Counted from the first letter of the stretch, positions 7,472 through 18,979 are shown. The stretch is 64,000 bases of DNA from Pseudomonas sp. H9 (GCF_004353925.1 NZ_SMOK01000044.1:1-64000), one strand, 5' to 3'. Translations and numbers: made by a program. The notes: generated by a model from the letters alone, not told the origin.

Positions 7472-8449
7472 TCAGCCGACGCTGTCCATCACGCGACGCC
7501 GATAATCGCTTGGGGCAAGCCCGGTCACTTTGTAGAACACTTTGCGGAAGGCCCCAGGGTCCTGATACCCCACACCCCAGGCAATCTGATCAATACTGCG
7601 GTTGGTGAACTCCAGCATCCGGCAGGCTCGCCCAACCCGTACTTGCTGGCAATACTCGGTCGGCTTGAGGCCAGTGGCACTGCGAAATCGGCGCAGGAAG
7701 GTACGTGATTCCAGGCCGGCACAATCGGCCATGTCCTTCAGGTTCACATCCCGCGCACCGCTGCTTTGCAACCAATGCTGCACTTTGAGTACCGCTTCAT
7801 CGCCGTGATCCAGGCGTGGACTGAAGACACTGCCTGGCGCTCCGCCGCTGACCCGCTCTACCGCCAGAAAACGCGCGGTTTCAGCGGCCAGGGTTTCGCC
7901 TTGAAACCGCTCAACCAGTTTCAAGCCCAGGTCAGTCCAGGCCATCAGCCCGGCGGAAGTAATGATGTCACCGTCATCGAGCACCGGCAGGTTGGCCTCG
8001 ACGTTCACCGCCGGAAAGCGCTCGGCCAACGACTGTGCGAAGTTCCAGTGCGTCGTAGCTGGTCGACCGTCAAGCAGGCCACTGGCAGCGATGAAGAACA
8101 CTCCGACACAGACTGAAACCAGCAACGCACCTTCGCGATGCCAACGACACAGGTCCTGGCGATAGCGTTCGAGGAGTTCAGGCGCAGGCGCCTGAGTCAG
8201 GCTGGGCGGGATGATCATGACCCGAGGTTGGTGATAGCTGCCCGGTTGGCTATCGAACACGACCGCCAACTGCCGCTGTGCGTTTTCACCCCAATGGCTG
8301 ACACGCAACGCCGGCCGCTCCAGCGCTCCCAGTTCAAGGCGCAAGCGATTGGCGATGGCAAACAGGTCGGTTAACCCATGCACCGCAGCCGCCTGAGCAC
8401 CGGGATAGACCAGCAAACCGATCTCCAGGGTGTTGCCGCCTTTGTCCAT
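7472..8449 (-). CDS. GlxA family transcriptional regulator (DJ-1/PfpI + AraC HTH)
   Basis: This regulator has about 325 residues. The N-terminal DJ-1/PfpI-like domain (about 5-190) carries VSVCVGVFFIAASGLLDGRPATTHW at the nucleophile-elbow position. The C-terminal AraC helix-turn-helix pair (about 215-315) includes RTFLRRFRSATGLKPTEYCQQVR and GVGYQDPGAFRKVFYKVTGLAPSDYRR. The architecture matches regulators such as GbdR, CdhR and ArgR of Pseudomonas, which sense amino-acid derived or quaternary amine ligands. The ligand here is unknown. I chose ATG 8449; the frame stays open to 8485 but no good ribosome site is seen for either. It is divergent from the cysteine hydrolase gene, a likely target. 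Confidence 0.85.
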   Translation of the reverse strand: MDKGGNTLEIGLLVYPGAQAAAVHGLTDLFAIANRLRLELGALERPALRVSHWGENAQRQLAVVFDSQPGSYHQPRVMIIPPSLTQAPAPELLERYRQDLCRWHREGALLVSVCVGVFFIAASGLLDGRPATTHWNFAQSLAERFPAVNVEANLPVLDDGDIITSAGLMAWTDLGLKLVERFQGETLAAETARFLAVERVSGGAPGSVFSPRLDHGDEAVLKVQHWLQSSGARDVNLKDMADCAGLESRTFLRRFRSATGLKPTEYCQQVRVGRACRMLEFTNRSIDQIAWGVGYQDPGAFRKVFYKVTGLAPSDYRRRVMDSVG

Positions 8450-8558
8450 TGTCAGTTTTTCCCGCCAATTTGTCGTTCGCGCCAATCTGCAAATGTACTG
8501 CTCAAGCCTATAACTATCACCACCTCACAACCACTCTCCCAGCAAAGAGGCTTTTACC

Positions 8559-9116
8559 ATGAGCAAGCACGCACTGATCGTAATCGACATTCAGAACGAC
8601 TACTTCCCAGGTGGCAAATGGACGCTTGAGGGTGCGGATCGCGCCGCCGACCATGCCGCTCGCATCCTCGCTGCGACACGGGCCAAAGGCGACCTGGTGG
8701 TGCATGTGCGTCATGAATTCGAATCACCTGATGCGCCCTTCTTCACCCCTGGATCGGAAGGCGCGCGCATTCACCCCAAAGTCGCGGCGCTGGCACATGA
8801 ACCCGTCGTACTCAAGCACAAGGTCAACTCATTCCTGAACACTGAACTCAAGGCGTTACTGGACGAGCACGGTATCGAGGCGGTAACGGTGGTCGGCAGC
8901 ATGAGCCATATGTGCATCGACGGTTTCACTCGTGCCGCTGCCGACTTCGGCTATAGCGTTACCGTCATTCATGATGCCTGCGCCACCCGCGACCTGGAGT
9001 TCAATGGGGTGAGCGTTCCGGCGGCTCAAGTGCATGCTGCCTACATGGCCGCTCTGGCATTTGCCTATGCCCAAGTGGTCAGCACCGAGGACTACCTGGC
9101 AGCTCACTCGCGCTAA
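8559..9116 (+). CDS. isochorismatase-like cysteine hydrolase
   Basis: This is a 185-residue protein of the isochorismatase superfamily. It shows the catalytic Asp near the N-terminus (VIDIQNDYFPGG), a Lys (VLKHKVNSF) and the nucleophilic Cys in SMSHMCIDGFTRAAADFGY. Members hydrolyse nicotinamide, N-carbamoyl compounds, isochorismate or related amides/ethers; this sequence does not identify which. It is divergent from the GlxA-type regulator, which plausibly controls it. Confidence 0.88.
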   Translation: MSKHALIVIDIQNDYFPGGKWTLEGADRAADHAARILAATRAKGDLVVHVRHEFESPDAPFFTPGSEGARIHPKVAALAHEPVVLKHKVNSFLNTELKALLDEHGIEAVTVVGSMSHMCIDGFTRAAADFGYSVTVIHDACATRDLEFNGVSVPAAQVHAAYMAALAFAYAQVVSTEDYLAAHSR

Positions 9117-9165
9117 ACCCGTGGCGGGGTACGCCCACTCTCCGGCCTGCCCCGCACTGCGGCGA

Positions 9166-9729
9166 TCAGATCACGACGTTACGCACAAAACGCGTGGCCA
9201 CTGCACCTTCATTGCGATAGGCGTGAATGCAGTTACTGGCATAGCTGAAAAAATCGCCCGCCTGCAAGTGATGGCACTGATCACCAAGGACCAAGGTCAG
9301 ACACCCTTCGGCCACATAAAGCTGTTCGCTCCAGCCATCGGCGTCTGCCTCACACTGGTACACCTCGCCCGGTTCCAGGCGCCATTCCCACAACTCCACT
9401 TCACGACTGGCAACGGAGCTGGCCAGCAACACGGCCCTGCTGCCGGGATGAACACCGGCCCAGGCCAGCTCGTTGATACGGCTTGGGTCACGATGGTCAG
9501 GCGCCTGGATCAAGTCGCTGAATGCTACGTCCAGCGCCTCGGCAAGGCGGTCCAGAGTCGTCAGGCTGACATTGTTTTCCCCGGCCTCAATGGCAACCAG
9601 CATTCGCCGACTGACACCGGACTTTTCCGCCAGGGCACTCTGGCTGAGTTCAGCGGCAAGGCGCAGGCGACGAATATTCTGACTGACATGCTGTAGGACG
9701 GAGGCACGTTGGCTGGTGTTTTTGTGCAC
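9166..9729 (-). CDS. XRE-family regulator with C-terminal cupin
   Basis: This is a 187-residue transcription factor. An N-terminal helix-turn-helix (about 10-70: QNIRRLRLAAELSQSALAEKSGVSRRMLVAIEAGENNVSL) is followed by a cupin_2 domain (about 110-180: WRLEPGEVYQCEADADGWSEQLYVAEGCL, HHLQAGDFFSY). A GTG at 9727-9729 is the most natural start because the HTH follows at family distance; the frame extends to an alternative start at 9780. It is divergent from an EamA exporter with about 80 bp between them, the usual layout of a regulator and its transporter target. The ligand is unknown. Confidence 0.85.
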   Translation of the reverse strand: MHKNTSQRASVLQHVSQNIRRLRLAAELSQSALAEKSGVSRRMLVAIEAGENNVSLTTLDRLAEALDVAFSDLIQAPDHRDPSRINELAWAGVHPGSRAVLLASSVASREVELWEWRLEPGEVYQCEADADGWSEQLYVAEGCLTLVLGDQCHHLQAGDFFSYASNCIHAYRNEGAVATRFVRNVVI

Positions 9730-9740
9730 TATATTGCTCA
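9726..9740. promoter_or_regulatory. 15-nt element shared with 883-897
   Basis: GCACTATATTGCTCA overlaps the proposed GTG start of the XRE-cupin gene, in the divergent control region. An identical copy lies upstream of the RhtA-like exporter at 977. A second small palindrome, GCAGTATACTGC, follows at about 9755-9766. Both could be operator sequences. Confidence 0.35.
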
Positions 9741-9812
9741 CAGATTGGGTTTGCGCAGTATACTGCCCACTTCGCCGCAATTGTGCGTCGCCCCTCTTCC
9801 GTGTGCAAGGCC

Positions 9813-10760
9813 ATGAACTCGATCAACAGTGCAGAACGCCCCTCCGTCTCCTTCCGGCTCAGTAAAGCCGAATTGGTTCTGGTGTTTATCACCATGCTCT
9901 GGGGCGGCACTTTTCTGCTTGTGCACAACGTCATGACCGTCAGTGGGCCGATGTTCTTCGTCGGTCTGCGTTTTGCCGCCGCCACCTTGTTTGTCGGCCT
10001 GGTCTCTGCCCGTGCTCTGTCGGGGCTGACTGCAACCGAGTTCAAGGCCGGGGTGCTGATCGGTGTGTCGATCATGCTGGGCTACGGCTTGCAAACCTAC
10101 GGGCTGCAGACCATCAGCAGCAGTCAGTCGGCGTTTATCACAGCCTTGTACGTGCCTTTTGTACCTTTACTGCAATGGCTGGTACTGGGGCGTCGCCCCG
10201 GGCTTATGCCCAGCCTCGGCATAGGTCTGGCTTTTGTCGGCCTGATGCTGCTGGCCGGCCCTGAAGGCGGATCGCTGCAGTTCAGTACCGGCGAGATCGT
10301 TACGTTGATCAGTGCCGTAGCGATCGCTGCTGAAATCATCCTGATCAGCCGCTATGCCGGCAAGGTCGATGTGCGCCGGGTGACGGTGGTGCAGTTGGCA
10401 ACCGCGTCGATACTGTCGTTCATGATGGTGGTGCCGACCCAGGAGCCACTGCCCGATTTTTCCTGGCTGCTGCTGCTCAGCGCCCTGGGTCTGGGGGCAA
10501 TGAGTGCTGTCATTCAGGTGGCCATGAACTGGGCGCAAAAGTCGGTTTCGCCGACGCGGGCCACCCTGATCTATGCAGGTGAGCCGGTCTGGGCCGGAAT
10601 CGTCGGCCGGGTTGCAGGTGAGCGGCTGCCCGGTATTGCCTTGTTCGGCGGGTTGCTGATTGTGATCGCGGTGATCGTCAGCGAACTGAAAATCAAACGC
10701 CGGGGTCAAACCGACGACGCAGTGCAAGCAGCCGTTCAAGGGCGCGAAGCCGAAGGCTAA
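9813..10760 (+). CDS. EamA/DMT-family transporter
   Basis: This membrane protein of about 315 residues has ten predicted hydrophobic helices and two EamA repeats (about 12-145 and 160-295). Characteristic segments are LVFITMLWGGTFLLVHNVM, GLRFAAATLF and SPTRATLIYAGEPVWAGIVGR. The latter resembles the EPVFA/EPV motif of the second repeat. I start it at ATG 9813; 9783 is in frame but adds a charged leader. It is likely an amino-acid or metabolite exporter controlled by the divergent XRE-cupin regulator. Confidence 0.85.
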   Translation: MNSINSAERPSVSFRLSKAELVLVFITMLWGGTFLLVHNVMTVSGPMFFVGLRFAAATLFVGLVSARALSGLTATEFKAGVLIGVSIMLGYGLQTYGLQTISSSQSAFITALYVPFVPLLQWLVLGRRPGLMPSLGIGLAFVGLMLLAGPEGGSLQFSTGEIVTLISAVAIAAEIILISRYAGKVDVRRVTVVQLATASILSFMMVVPTQEPLPDFSWLLLLSALGLGAMSAVIQVAMNWAQKSVSPTRATLIYAGEPVWAGIVGRVAGERLPGIALFGGLLIVIAVIVSELKIKRRGQTDDAVQAAVQGREAEG

Positions 10761-10909
10761 CGGCCAAATCCAGTCTATCCTTTGAAAAAAACTGTTATAA
10801 AAAATTCGTTTGATACACCGGGTTTGTAGAATTCTGCCACAGCTTGTGTGTTGGTGATCGACGGTACGCCACGTATGATCCCTTACAAACTTCTGCAGAT
10901 TAGAAATCT

Positions 10910-13824
<2,915 letters not shown>

Positions 13825-13825
<1 letters not shown>

Positions 13826-14169
13826 TGGAAGAAGTCATTGCAATTGCCATCGGCGTACTCGCGGCCTCCGGTGTCTGGCTGATCCTGCGCCCGCGAACCT
13901 TTCAGGTTGTGATGGGTTTGTGCCTGCTGTCCTATGGGGTAAACCTGTTCATTTTCAGCATGGGCAGCCTGTTCATTGGTAAGGAGCCGGTCATCAAGGA
14001 GGGCGTCCCTCACGACCTGCTCAACTACACCGATCCGCTTCCTCAGGCGCTGGTGCTCACCGCCATCGTCATCAGCTTTGCCATGACAGCACTGTTTCTG
14101 GTGGTGCTGCTGGCATCGCGCGGCTTGACCGGTACCGACCACGTGGATGGCCGGGAGCCCAACGAATGA
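13825..14169 (+). CDS. mrpC: Mrp antiporter subunit C (NuoK-like)
   Basis: This is a 114-residue three-helix membrane protein homologous to NuoK/MnhC: VWLILRPRTFQVVMGLCLLSYGVNLFIF, with the acidic/proline segment DPLPQALVLTAIVISFA. It overlaps subunit A by one base and subunit D by four (ATGA), so translation is coupled through the complex. Confidence 0.95.
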
Positions 14170-15848
14170 GTTTCATGAATCAACTGATCATTGCGCCGAT
14201 CCTGCTGCCGCTGCTCACCGCAGCACTGATGCTGTTGCTGGGCGAAAAGCGCAGGCCACTGAAGGCCCGCCTCAATCTGTTCTCCAGCCTCCTCGGGCTG
14301 GCTATCTCGATTGCCCTGCTGGTATGGGTCCAGGCACAGGGTCAGGCCAGTTCGATCGGTGTCTACCTGCCGGGCAACTGGCCAGCGCCATTCGGCATCG
14401 TCCTGGTGGTCGATCGGCTTTCGGCACTGATGCTGGTGCTGACCGGCATTGTCGGCGTCAGCGCCCTGCTCTTCGCCATGGCCCGCTGGGATGGCGCCGG
14501 GGCGAGCTTCCACGCACTGTTCCAGATTCAACTGATGGGCCTTTACGGTGCCTTCCTGACTGCCGACCTGTTCAACCTGTTCGTGTTCTTCGAAGTATTG
14601 CTGGCTGCCTCTTACGGTTTGCTCCTGCATGGCTCCGGGCGGGCGCGGGTCAAGGCAGGCTTGCATTACATCGCTATCAACCTGTTCGCTTCCTCGCTGT
14701 TCCTGGTCGGTGCCGCAATGCTCTACGGTGTCACCGGCACATTGAACATGGCTGATCTGGCGCTGAAAATCCCGCTGGTGCCTGAAGCCGACCGCGGTTT
14801 GCTGCATGCCGGCGCGGCGATCCTGGCCATTGCTTTTCTGGCCAAAGCCGGGATCTGGCCGCTGAACTTCTGGCTGGTGCCAGCGTATTCCGCCGCCAGC
14901 GCACCCGTAGCCGCCTTGTTTGCGATTATGACCAAGGTTGGTACCTACACCGTGTTGCGCCTGTGGACCTTGTTGTTTTCCGGCCAGGCCGGTGCCTCTT
15001 CGTTCTTTGGTGGCGACTGGCTGGTCTATGGCGGCCTCGCCACCCTGGGCTGTGCTGCGGTGCTGATTCTGGCCGCTCAACGCCTGGAGCGCATGGCCGG
15101 CCTGAGCATCCTGGCTTCGGCTGGCACCCTCATGGCTGCCATCGGGTTCGGCCAGGTGGCGTTGACGGCCGGCGCGCTGTTCTACCTGGTCAGCTCGACC
15201 CTGGCGCTCTGCGCCCTGTTCCTGCTGGCCGAGTTGATTGAGCGCTCGCGCTCGGCCAATGAACTGCCCATGGATGATGACGATTGCCACCCCTCGCCGC
15301 TGGAATCACTGCATCCACCCAAAGGTATCAACCTCGACGATGATCAGAATGCTGTTGTCGGCCAGATCATTCCCTGGACGATGGCCTTCCTCGGGTTAAG
15401 TTTTATCGCCTGCGCCTTATTGATCATCGGCATGCCGCCACTCTCGGGTTTCATCGGCAAGGTCAGCTTGATTTCTGCCCTGTTCAACCCGCTGGGCCTG
15501 GGTAGCACGCCCGAGCAACCGCTTTCCGTGCAAGGCTGGGCCTTGGTGGCACTGCTGATTCTCTCCGGCCTGGCGTCGATGATTGCCCTGACCCGCGTCG
15601 GCATCCAACGCTTCTGGACACCGCAGGAGCGCCCATCGCCAGCGTTGCGGTATTACGAGTGCATCCCGATTGTCGTCCTGCTCGGCTTGTGCATTGCCCT
15701 GAGCGTGCGTGCCGAACCCCTGCTGCGCTATACGCAGGACACCGCAGCCAGCCTGCAAGACCCCGAGCAGTATGTCAGTGCCGTGCTCAGCACCCGGCCA
15801 GTCCCCGGCCCTACCAGCCAGGCCGTCAGCGCACAGGTGCAACCATGA
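14166..15848 (+). CDS. mrpD: Mrp antiporter subunit D (NuoM/N-like)
   Basis: This is a 560-residue polytopic membrane protein of the proton-antiporter family. The conserved Glu-containing helix (LFNLFVFFEVLLAASYGLLLHG) and Lys-containing helix (AFLAKAGIWPLNFWLVPAYSAA) correspond to residues needed for ion translocation in MrpD/NuoM. It has a hydrophilic insert around 360-390 (SPLESLHPPKGINLDDDQ). ATGA junctions occur at both ends of the gene. Confidence 0.95.
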   Translation: MSFMNQLIIAPILLPLLTAALMLLLGEKRRPLKARLNLFSSLLGLAISIALLVWVQAQGQASSIGVYLPGNWPAPFGIVLVVDRLSALMLVLTGIVGVSALLFAMARWDGAGASFHALFQIQLMGLYGAFLTADLFNLFVFFEVLLAASYGLLLHGSGRARVKAGLHYIAINLFASSLFLVGAAMLYGVTGTLNMADLALKIPLVPEADRGLLHAGAAILAIAFLAKAGIWPLNFWLVPAYSAASAPVAALFAIMTKVGTYTVLRLWTLLFSGQAGASSFFGGDWLVYGGLATLGCAAVLILAAQRLERMAGLSILASAGTLMAAIGFGQVALTAGALFYLVSSTLALCALFLLAELIERSRSANELPMDDDDCHPSPLESLHPPKGINLDDDQNAVVGQIIPWTMAFLGLSFIACALLIIGMPPLSGFIGKVSLISALFNPLGLGSTPEQPLSVQGWALVALLILSGLASMIALTRVGIQRFWTPQERPSPALRYYECIPIVVLLGLCIALSVRAEPLLRYTQDTAASLQDPEQYVSAVLSTRPVPGPTSQAVSAQVQP

Positions 15849-16333
15849 AACGCATGTTTCCCGCTCCACTGTTGTCGGTGTCGCTGTGCCTGTTGTGGTT
15901 GGTGCTAAACCTTTCGATCAGTCCGGGCAATCTGTTGCTGGGTGTGCTCCTGGGCGTGTTTGCGCCCCTGCTGATGGCGCCCCTGCGCCCGGTGTCGGCA
16001 CGCATCCGTCACCCCTGGACAGTCCTGCGCCTGATCTTGCGCGTAGGTGCTGATGTACTGGTATCGAACCTGCAAGTCGCACGTGGCGTCTGGACAGCCA
16101 AACGCCGCGCACCTCGCTCGCGCTTCGTGCAAATTCCTCTGGACCTGCGAGATGCCCACGGCCTGGCAGCCTTGTCGATGATCACCACAGTGATCCCGGG
16201 CACCATTTGGTCAGAGCTGGCGCTGGATCGCAGTATCCTGCTGTTGCATGTATTCGATCTGGACGACGAGGCGCAGTTCATTGACCACTTCAAACAGACT
16301 TACGAACGTCCGCTGATGGAGATTTTCGAATGA
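15845..16333 (+). CDS. mrpE: Mrp antiporter subunit E
   Basis: This 162-residue MnhE-family protein has two N-terminal membrane helices (about 8-45). A soluble tail contains GLAALSMITTVIPGTIWSELALD and ends in a charged helix (DEAQFIDHFKQTYERPLMEIFE). ATG 15845 overlaps the subunit D stop (ATGA); earlier in-frame starts lie inside mrpD. It is needed for assembly or stability of the Mrp complex. Confidence 0.94.
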   Translation: MKRMFPAPLLSVSLCLLWLVLNLSISPGNLLLGVLLGVFAPLLMAPLRPVSARIRHPWTVLRLILRVGADVLVSNLQVARGVWTAKRRAPRSRFVQIPLDLRDAHGLAALSMITTVIPGTIWSELALDRSILLLHVFDLDDEAQFIDHFKQTYERPLMEIFE

Positions 16334-16608
16334 CAGGCCTGCTTGCCAACGCCATTCTCATTAGCCTGTTCATCTTTGCTCTGGCGATGGCCCTGACCCT
16401 GTACCGGCTGTTTCGCGGCCCTTCAGCCCAGGACCGCGTCCTGGCGCTGGACTACCTGTACATCCTGGCAATGCTGATGATGTTGGTGCTGGGCATTCGC
16501 TATGCCAGTGACACCTACTTCGAGGGCGCGTTGTTGATTGCCTTGTTCGGCTTTGTCGGCTCGTTTGCCCTGGCCAAGTTCCTGCTACGTGGCGAGGTGA
16601 TCGAATGA
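16330..16608 (+). CDS. mrpF: Mrp antiporter subunit F
   Basis: This is a 92-residue, three-helix MnhF/PhaF-family subunit. It carries the family pattern LTLYRLFRGPSAQDRVLALDYLY between helices 1 and 2. It overlaps E and G by 4 bp each. In PhaF-type proteins this conserved loop, with an Asp in RVLALD, is implicated in transport. Confidence 0.94.
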   Translation: MTGLLANAILISLFIFALAMALTLYRLFRGPSAQDRVLALDYLYILAMLMMLVLGIRYASDTYFEGALLIALFGFVGSFALAKFLLRGEVIE

Positions 16609-16970
16609 ATAACGTCAACGAACTTCCACTGTGGGTTGAGGTGCTGGTTGCGGCGCTATTGCTGCTCAGCAGCCTGTTTGCCCTGAGTGGTGCCCTGGGC
16701 CTGATTCGCCTCAAAGAGTTCTTTCAGCGCATGCACCCGCCCGCCCTGGCCTCCACACTGGGTACCTGGTGCGTGGCCCTGGCATCGATCCTGTACTTCT
16801 CGATGCTCAAGCATGAACCTGTGCTGCACGCCTGGCTGATCCCGATTCTGATGGCAATCACTGTACCCGTCACCACACTGCTGCTGGCGCGCGCGGCGCT
16901 GTTTCGCAAGCGCATGGCGGGAGACAAGGTGCCCGAAGAAATCAGCAGCGGTCGGGACCGAGGCCACTGA
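16605..16970 (+). CDS. mrpG: Mrp antiporter subunit G
   Basis: This 121-residue MnhG-family protein has three hydrophobic segments and the motif GALGLIRLKEFFQRMHPPALASTLG. It is the last gene of the antiporter operon. Its stop (TGA 16968-16970) abuts the stop of the convergent gene in a TGATCA palindrome, leaving no intergenic space for a separate terminator. Confidence 0.94.
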   Translation: MNNVNELPLWVEVLVAALLLLSSLFALSGALGLIRLKEFFQRMHPPALASTLGTWCVALASILYFSMLKHEPVLHAWLIPILMAITVPVTTLLLARAALFRKRMAGDKVPEEISSGRDRGH

Positions 16971-17183
16971 TCACTGCTGCGTCAACGCCTGCAGCTCGCG
17001 ACGAACCATGGCTGCATACTCAGGCGGGCTCAATTGATACAACTGGGTAGCCACCCAGTCGAACCATGCGCCCTGCAAGCGCTCGCGCTCGGCTAGCCAC
17101 CGCTCGGCTTGCTCGCGCGCCTTGGCCTGGTGCCGGGCATGGAAGTCGGCACGCCCCTGTGGCGCATGTGCCGAATCACTCAT
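16971..17183 (-). CDS. small conserved hypothetical protein
   Basis: This is a 70-residue, highly charged, helical protein (HARHQAKAREQAERWLAERERLQGAWFDW) with no signal or membrane segment. The ATG at 17183 overlaps the TGA of the upstream gene (ATGA), so it is probably translationally coupled. I recognise no domain. The convergent mrpG stop is immediately adjacent. Confidence 0.65.
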   Translation of the reverse strand: MSDSAHAPQGRADFHARHQAKAREQAERWLAERERLQGAWFDWVATQLYQLSPPEYAAMVRRELQALTQQ

Positions 17184-17758
17184 TCGCTGGCCTTGAACGT
17201 GGTCAGCTCGCCTTTGCGCCATTTGGCTGCCTTGCCAGTGGCTGCCTTGAGAATTTTGCTCAAGCCTTCCTGCAGCTGTTGGTGAGCAGCAAAAATCATC
17301 ACCACCCCCTGGCCTTCACGCAAAACAATGCCTTCGCCTTCAGGCACTGAAACGAACGCATAGTCACCCAGGCCATAAACCGTCAGTTTGATGTCGCGGA
17401 AACGAACTTCGAGTTTGCCACCCTCACGGCTGGGCAACACTGCGGCGCGAAAATGATCGCCGACTTTCAGTTCCAGTCGTTGTTTGTCATCGACAACCAT
17501 GGCTGTTTCAGTGTCGACTTCGGCCATGTATAGGCCTTCAGCGTTTTGTTCGGTGACATACACAAAACGCGATTGAAACTGTTTGACCAATTTGGCCCTA
17601 AGATCGCCCAGCACAAACAGGGCATGTGTATCCAGATTACTGACTGCCAATGAAGAATTCCTCAAACCGATTACACGACGCCCCCGCAAGAGCACCACGG
17701 CTCCATGAAGGCACGTCACTTCAATGTCGAAGTCTGAAAGACTAATGGGTAGATGCAC
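17180..17758 (-). CDS. conserved hypothetical protein
   Basis: This soluble protein of about 192 residues is rich in beta-strand pattern (EVTCLHGAVVLLRGRRVIGL, HALFVLGDLRAKLVKQFQSRFVYVTEQN, RFRDIKLTVYGLGDYAFVSV). Its C-terminus is basic (KAATGKAAKWRKGEL). I do not recognise a named domain. The start is unsure: GTG at 17758 gives a compact N-terminus, and GTG at 17803 is another option; neither has a strong ribosome site. It is co-transcribed with the 70-codon gene downstream and divergent from the small gene at 17966. Confidence 0.65.
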   Translation of the reverse strand: MHLPISLSDFDIEVTCLHGAVVLLRGRRVIGLRNSSLAVSNLDTHALFVLGDLRAKLVKQFQSRFVYVTEQNAEGLYMAEVDTETAMVVDDKQRLELKVGDHFRAAVLPSREGGKLEVRFRDIKLTVYGLGDYAFVSVPEGEGIVLREGQGVVMIFAAHQQLQEGLSKILKAATGKAAKWRKGELTTFKASE

Positions 17759-17965
17759 GAAATGTCTGTGCGGACGAGCCGTGCAGCATGCAGGATTTAT
17801 CACCCCTGCGAGCCAGCTCTGGCCTCACGACAGGCATTCGGCAGATTTCCGTCAATGGAAACGTTCTTTCTGACATCAAATCTGTCAGGAAAGTGCGATA
17901 GATACGTCCTGGCCCCTCGGCAGAACGGGTGCCTGGATCTAATCTACACATCGCAGGGAAGGAAT

Positions 17966-18178
17966 ATGCACGAAAACACCGAAATCCGTCGAGAGGCAAG
18001 CCGCATTTCTTACACCGACAATAGAAACCGGGACAAATCCGTAAGCAATAAACGCCACGTTGTGGTTCCGGCCGGCATTAACTTTTTTCATGTCACCGAA
18101 CATGCGACCGGACAGGTCAAGGGTTTCCGCTGCCGACATATCGATGCCTGCGAACTGGCTCGAACACTGGAGCGCTGA
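17966..18178 (+). CDS. small hypothetical protein
   Basis: This 70-residue polar protein is preceded by a clear Shine-Dalgarno (GGAAGGAAT directly before ATG). It is basic, without hydrophobic segments: REASRISYTDNRNRD, NKRHVVVPAGINFFHVTEHATG. The stop codon lies in a GGAGCGC-TGA-GCGCTCC hairpin (18169-18185). No family is recognised. The ribosome site and codon use support it being a gene. Confidence 0.6.
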   Translation: MHENTEIRREASRISYTDNRNRDKSVSNKRHVVVPAGINFFHVTEHATGQVKGFRCRHIDACELARTLER

Positions 18179-18186
18179 GCGCTCCT

Positions 18187-18402
18187 TCAAACGGCCTGGC
18201 GTACGTCTCCGGGCCGTTGCTTACCCTGCAACTGCTTCAGCCATGCATTCTGACACTCGACAGCTTCATCGCGGCTGCCAAACGCCGTGCCTCGCCGCTC
18301 ACCATTAACCAAAACCACCCAGCACACGCGCTTGCCCTGGGCTTGCAGAGACACTGGCACGCCACTGCCAATCATGACGGCAACATCGACTTGGCTATTC
18401 AT
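18187..18402 (-). CDS. small hypothetical protein
   Basis: This 71-residue protein starts at ATG 18402 after a strong ribosome site (GGAGGGGATT). It has a beta-rich core (KRVCWVVLVNGERRGTAFGSRDEAVECQNAWLKQLQG), reminiscent of small DUF2188/DUF1508-like stress proteins, but I cannot assign it. It is convergent with the 17966 gene. Confidence 0.65.
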   Translation of the reverse strand: MNSQVDVAVMIGSGVPVSLQAQGKRVCWVVLVNGERRGTAFGSRDEAVECQNAWLKQLQGKQRPGDVRQAV

Positions 18403-18530
18403 AATCCCCTCCGGAATTTAATTAGCAACCTAACGATGTTGTCATCATACGCCCGCACTGACAGCGGAAAAAGCTATTGCCGGCATAGCTGTGTTGCATC
18501 AATCGCAACAAAGCCTGGGCGAGAAACGTC

Positions 18531-18560
18531 AAGGCCCCGCAGATCGCTCCACGGGGCCTT
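18531..18560 (-). terminator. terminator of the DksA-like gene
   Basis: A 9-bp GC-rich stem (AAGGCCCCG / CGGGGCCTT) with a 12-nt loop lies 15 bp after the minus-strand stop at 18575. A T-containing tract follows on that strand. Confidence 0.7.
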
Positions 18561-18574
18561 GGCCGAACTGCGGG

Positions 18575-18979
18575 TCAGATCTGACGCTGGTGCTTGTCGA
18601 TCTGCTCGTGCCGCTCTTGGGCTTCGATGCAGTACTTGGTGGTCGGACTGATCAGCAAGCGCTTGAGGCCAATTGGCTCGCCGCTGTCGTCGCACCAGCC
18701 GAAGCTGTCGTCGGCGATTCGGCTCAGGGCCATTTCCAGTTGCGGCAACAGGCGCTGGTCGCGCTCGATGGCGTTGACCAACCAGTGGCGCTCTTCCTCG
18801 ACGGACGCGGCATCCGCCGGATCGGCCGGGCTGTCCAGGCTCTCGATAGTGATGCGGCTCTGTTCGATGCGCTCCTGGGTCTCGACTTTCATCGACTTCA
18901 GCAACTCGGTGAAGAACGCCAGTTGCTCGGCGTTCATGTAGTCATCGGCCGGCATGGCCAGCAACTTTTCCTTGGTCAT
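18575..18979 (-). CDS. DksA/TraR-family protein with degenerate zinc finger (DksA2-like)
   Basis: This 134-residue protein has a coiled-coil N-terminal part (about 15-85: ELLKSMKVETQERIEQSRITIESL) and a C4-type zinc-finger region reduced to two cysteines. Cys96 and Cys117 remain, while Ser99 and Ala120 occupy the other ligand positions (WCDDSGEPIG...KYCIEAQ). P. aeruginosa DksA2 is likewise zinc-independent with half of the cysteines replaced, and can stand in for DksA when zinc is scarce. It would bind the RNA polymerase secondary channel and modulate rRNA and stress promoters. Start 18979 has AGAG upstream; 19006 is an alternative. I see no convincing Zur box. Confidence 0.85.
   Translation of the reverse strand: MTKEKLLAMPADDYMNAEQLAFFTELLKSMKVETQERIEQSRITIESLDSPADPADAASVEEERHWLVNAIERDQRLLPQLEMALSRIADDSFGWCDDSGEPIGLKRLLISPTTKYCIEAQERHEQIDKHQRQI

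Noticed and set aside
14043..15290. Open frame of 415 codons opposite mrpD
   Set aside because: The translation is Gln/Gly/His-rich, typical of the complement of hydrophobic membrane-protein codons.
17742..17999. 85-codon minus-strand frame between two small genes
   Set aside because: It overlaps the divergent promoter region and the start of the 17966 gene, with no ribosome site and no resemblance to a family.
18169..18185. GGAGCGC-TGA-GCGCTCC hairpin as a terminator
   Set aside because: The stem is short and there is no T-run on either strand; it includes the stop codon, so it may simply be coding sequence.
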